Assembly (NCBI RefSeq): GCF_020524485.1
Contig: NZ_JAIVLF010000001.1
Coordinates: 992,001 to 1,056,000 of the forward strand
DNA length: 64,000 nucleotides
DNA from: Novosphingobium profundi
GTDB lineage: Bacteria > Pseudomonadota > Alphaproteobacteria > Sphingomonadales > Sphingomonadaceae
Direction of reading: 5' to 3'
The position numbers were made by a program, and so were the translations under genes. Shown in pieces: positions 61,470-64,000 of the stretch. Positions within the stretch are counted from its first letter, which is position 1; every line of letters begins with the position of its first letter. Below the pieces are notes generated by a model, which was given only the letters and a program-made list of their open reading frames with translations, was not told where the DNA came from and made no database searches.

Positions 61470-61805
61470 GTGATGAACAAGGAACACCGCAAGGGCCTGC
61501 AGGCCGACTACCGCCGCAAGGTTGCGCGCCCGGGCATCTACGCGCTGCGTGCCAGCGATGGCGGAGTGTGGGTGGGGGCGGCCAGCGATCTCGATACGAT
61601 TGCCAACCGGGTCCTGTTCACGCTGCGCCAGGGGACGAGCCCGCACCGCAGTTTGCAGGCCGCGTGGAACGCGGCAGGCGAGGGTGGCCTTGTCTGGGAG
61701 GAACTGGAGGAACTGGATGGCGAGGAGCTAGGCCTTGCTGTTGCGCGCGTGCTTAAGGAGCGTCATCTGCACTGGCGTGAGACGCTGGGCGCGACGCGGA
61801 TCTAG
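61470..61805 (+). CDS. GIY-YIG-like domain protein
   Basis: 111 residues. Near the start PGIYALRASDGGVWVGAASDL gives a GIY (22-24) and a VWVG where YIG usually is, the hallmark of the GIY-YIG nuclease superfamily; the remaining helices hold an LVWEELEELDGEELG acidic segment. The family's catalytic Arg and Glu are not certain. Single-domain members are of unknown role. Start at GTG 61470 or ATG 61473, with GGGAG upstream. Divergent from the DUF2239 gene and probably co-regulated with it. Confidence 0.7.
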   Translation: MMNKEHRKGLQADYRRKVARPGIYALRASDGGVWVGAASDLDTIANRVLFTLRQGTSPHRSLQAAWNAAGEGGLVWEELEELDGEELGLAVARVLKERHLHWRETLGATRI

Positions 61806-62092
61806 GTTGGGCGCGCATAGGGGGCGCTCTCTTGTGCGCAATGCGACACAGCGGGCGTCATAGGCGCTTTTTTTCGTGTCGATTTACCGCTACGCGGATA
61901 GTGTCGGGCTTGAGAATATATCGTGCCTGCCCGTGCAACCTAGTCTCAAACGCAATAATAGAACGGGGCGCAGCGTGGTGACGGACATCGGGGCAGGGCG
62001 AGGCCGCCTACCCGTGCGAGAACATTGCGCCGGGCGCATGCGAGGCGTCTTGGCCCGCGCTCCGTTTGCACAGCCTATCTGGAGTACATGAT

Positions 62093-64000
62093 TTGAAAGC
62101 CAGCCTCCCCACCGCACGCCGCACGCCGACGCGCCGCGTGCTCGGGCGTCTTCTCCTGATGGCCACCTGCCTGGTTCCGGCGGGCGCTCTCGTCGTGGGC
62201 GGCATGGCGAACCGGGCCGAGGCGCGCGTGGCGGCAAGCTCCGAGGATGAGGCGGTCACGGCGCGTGCGAAGGCGCTGCTGGCGCAGATGACGCCGGAGG
62301 AAAAGGCTGGGCAGCTGGTCCAGTACTTCTACCTTGGCGAAGCGTCGGCGACCTCGTCCGAAGCGATGACGAGCGCGATCAGCGTGGAAGATGCCGTGGC
62401 GCGCGGCGAGGTGGGCTCGCTCCTGCTGATGACCGACCCGGTCGAGATCAACCGCCTGCAGAAGATCGCGGTCGAGAAGACCCGCCTTGGCATTCCCCTG
62501 CTGTTCGGCTTTGACGTGATCCACGGTTTCCACACGATCATGCCGGTGCCGCTGGCAATGGCCGCGTCCTGGGATCCGTCCGTGGCCGAGAAGGGCCAGG
62601 CGGTCGCGGCGGCTGAAGCGCGCGCGGCGGGCGTCAACTGGACCTTCGCGCCGATGGTCGACATCGCGCGCGATGCGCGCTGGGGCCGTATCGTCGAGGG
62701 CGCGGGCGAAGACCCGGTGCTGGGCGCGGCGATGGCGGCCGCACAGGTGCGGGGCTTCCAGGGCGAGAAGATCGGAACGCCCGGGCGCATCCTGGCCGGT
62801 CCCAAGCACTTTGCCGGTTACGGCGCGTCGCTTGGCGGACGCGACTACGACGAGGTCGACCTCTCCGACAACGAGCTGCGCAACGTCTACTTCCCACCCT
62901 TCAAGGCGGCCATCGATGCGGGCGCGGGCAACATCATGGCGGCCTACATGCAGCTCAACGGCGTGCCCGCGACGACCAGTTCGTGGCTGCTGAACGAGGT
63001 CCTGCGCAAGGAATGGGGCTTTGACGGTTTCGTCGTCTCCGATGCCAACAACGTGTCCTCGCTCGTGCGTCAGGGCGCTGCGGCGAATCCGGAGGAGGCC
63101 GCGGTCCGCGCGATCCGTTCCGGGCTCGACCTGTCGATGGAGATGCCGGCCAAGAGCAGCCCGATGCTCTCGCTCGCGCAGTCGCTGAAGGACGGCACGC
63201 TCGATGCAAAGACGCTCGACACGGCCGTGCTGCGCCTGCTCGAAGCCAAGATCCGTCTTGGCCTGTTCGAACAGCCTTACGCGGATCCTGCGAAGGCAAA
63301 GTCCGTGGCCGCCAAGGCCGAGCACCGCGACATTGCGCGCATGGCCGCCGAGCGCGCCGCCGTCCTCCTGGAAAACGGCAAGGGCGTGCTTCCGCTCGAC
63401 ACCACGAAAACCAAGTCGATTGCGCTGATCGGCCCCTTCGCGAATGCGCCGCATGACCAGCTTGGCCCCTGGGTGTTCCCCGGCCCCAAGCCCGTCGGCG
63501 TCAGCGTCCTGGAAGGGCTCAAGGCCAAGCTGGGCGACACGGTCAAGGTGACCTACGCGCCGGGCGTGCCGATCCCCAAGCGCATCAATCGCTCCTTCTT
63601 CGACGACATCAACCCGCCCGTGGACCTGCCCGAGTTTGCTGAGGTCGACGAGGCGAAGACGGCGGCGGAGTTCGACCGTGCAGTGGCCGCGGCCAAGGGC
63701 GCGGACGTTGCCGTCCTGGTCCTGGGCGAGGCGCAGAACATGGCAGGGGAAGCCGCCTCGCGTGCCTCCTTCGAACTTCCCGGACACCAGCAGCGCCTGC
63801 TGGAAGAGGTCATTGCGACGGGCAAGCCGGTCGTCGTCGTCCTGATGAACGCGCGTCCGATCAACCTGCAGGGCGCCAAGCCCGATGCTGTGCTGGAAGC
63901 GTGGTATCCCGGCTCCGAGGGCGGCCCCGCCATCGCCAATCTCCTCACCGGTGACGCGGTGCCGGGCGGCAAGCTGCCGATCAGCTGGATCCGCGACGGC
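62093..64000 (+). CDS. bglX: periplasmic beta-glucosidase, glycoside hydrolase family 3 (3' end missing)
   Basis: 636 codons are in the window, and the gene runs off the right edge. TTG start with GGAG eight bases upstream, then a signal peptide (RRVLGRLLLMATCLVPAGALVV). GH3 features: LLFGFDVIHGFHTIMPVPLAMAASWDP, VNWTFAPMVDIARDARWGRIVEG, GPKHFAGYGA, the nucleophile Asp in GFVVSDANNVSS, and the second domain with GEAQNMAGEAASRASFELPGHQ that supplies the acid/base region. Similar to E. coli BglX, which releases glucose from beta-glucosides in the periplasm. An ATG at 62088 followed by TGA two codons on is not the start. Confidence 0.92.
   Translation, partial: MKASLPTARRTPTRRVLGRLLLMATCLVPAGALVVGGMANRAEARVAASSEDEAVTARAKALLAQMTPEEKAGQLVQYFYLGEASATSSEAMTSAISVEDAVARGEVGSLLLMTDPVEINRLQKIAVEKTRLGIPLLFGFDVIHGFHTIMPVPLAMAASWDPSVAEKGQAVAAAEARAAGVNWTFAPMVDIARDARWGRIVEGAGEDPVLGAAMAAAQVRGFQGEKIGTPGRILAGPKHFAGYGASLGGRDYDEVDLSDNELRNVYFPPFKAAIDAGAGNIMAAYMQLNGVPATTSSWLLNEVLRKEWGFDGFVVSDANNVSSLVRQGAAANPEEAAVRAIRSGLDLSMEMPAKSSPMLSLAQSLKDGTLDAKTLDTAVLRLLEAKIRLGLFEQPYADPAKAKSVAAKAEHRDIARMAAERAAVLLENGKGVLPLDTTKTKSIALIGPFANAPHDQLGPWVFPGPKPVGVSVLEGLKAKLGDTVKVTYAPGVPIPKRINRSFFDDINPPVDLPEFAEVDEAKTAAEFDRAVAAAKGADVAVLVLGEAQNMAGEAASRASFELPGHQQRLLEEVIATGKPVVVVLMNARPINLQGAKPDAVLEAWYPGSEGGPAIANLLTGDAVPGGKLPISWIRDG

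Overview
The window is a piece of core chromosome from a high-GC alphaproteobacterium, most likely a sphingomonad of the Novosphingobium type. The evidence is gene content and order, not a database search: rpmH-rnpA-yidD-yidC-engB with dnaA elsewhere, dnaA beside rpsT, mutM facing ubiE-ubiB-coaBC-dut, secB divergent from a Tim44-like gene followed by mltA and an Smr gene, frequent GTG and TTG starts, and very G/C-rich third codon positions. I see no rRNA, tRNA, CRISPR array, prophage, integrase or insertion sequence.

Layout. 1-11 kb: the 5' end of an acetyl-CoA hydrolase/transferase gene, a LuxR-type regulator, a shortened SDR gene, uvrB, two alpha/beta hydrolases, a DUF3617 lipoprotein, an RhtA-type exporter, a secreted thioredoxin-fold protein, a ComM-like AAA ATPase and a secreted COG3904-like protein. 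11-15 kb: the ribosomal protein L34 / RNase P / membrane insertase cluster. 15-17.3 kb: a phosphate module with one open frame fusing a NUDIX hydrolase to a PhoU-like DUF47 protein, followed by a PiT transporter. 17.3-23.9 kb: GST, S1/P1 nuclease, a histidine-repeat glycine-zipper protein, PhzF, cupin, DapE, a dicarboxylate symporter and a lipoprotein. 23.9-30.3 kb: two potassium-channel-like genes flanking nth, then dapB, a sirtuin, a ThiF/MoeB-like protein, DUF983 and a diguanylate cyclase.

30.4-39.8 kb: dnaA, rpsT, mutM, an excalibur-domain protein, a DMT transporter, ubiE, ubiB, coaBC and dut. 40-49.3 kb: a DUF4136 lipoprotein, MOSC protein, GH76 glycosidase, trpS, murJ, secB, the Tim44-like gene, mltA and smr. 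49.6-60.8 kb: a 61-residue unknown, ahpC-ahpF, a Tat-exported phosphoesterase, a prohibitin-tail-like protein, YaiI, aroC, a monooxygenase-fold protein, an ArsC-like protein, an APC permease, ubiG and lysC. 60.8-64 kb: a divergent DUF2239/GIY-YIG pair and a GH3 beta-glucosidase cut by the window edge.

Pathway links: dapB, dapE and lysC belong to the lysine/diaminopimelate route (scattered, not an operon); ubiE, ubiB and ubiG to ubiquinone synthesis; yidC, secB and the Tim44-like protein to protein targeting; murJ and mltA to peptidoglycan; uvrB, mutM, nth and dut to DNA repair or nucleotide hygiene; ahpC and ahpF to peroxide defence.

The two most interesting non-coding signals are: (1) a three-copy, about 130-bp intergenic element, always between convergent genes, made of two short hairpins in inverted orientation 112-113 bp apart with complementary loops and compensatory stem changes, which looks like a REPIN/REP doublet; and (2) the DUF2239/GIY-YIG intergenic region, where two back-to-back promoters share the architecture TTGAYC-N17-TATCCGG-R-TAAA, so that each -10 box sits inside a copy of the same operator-like motif.
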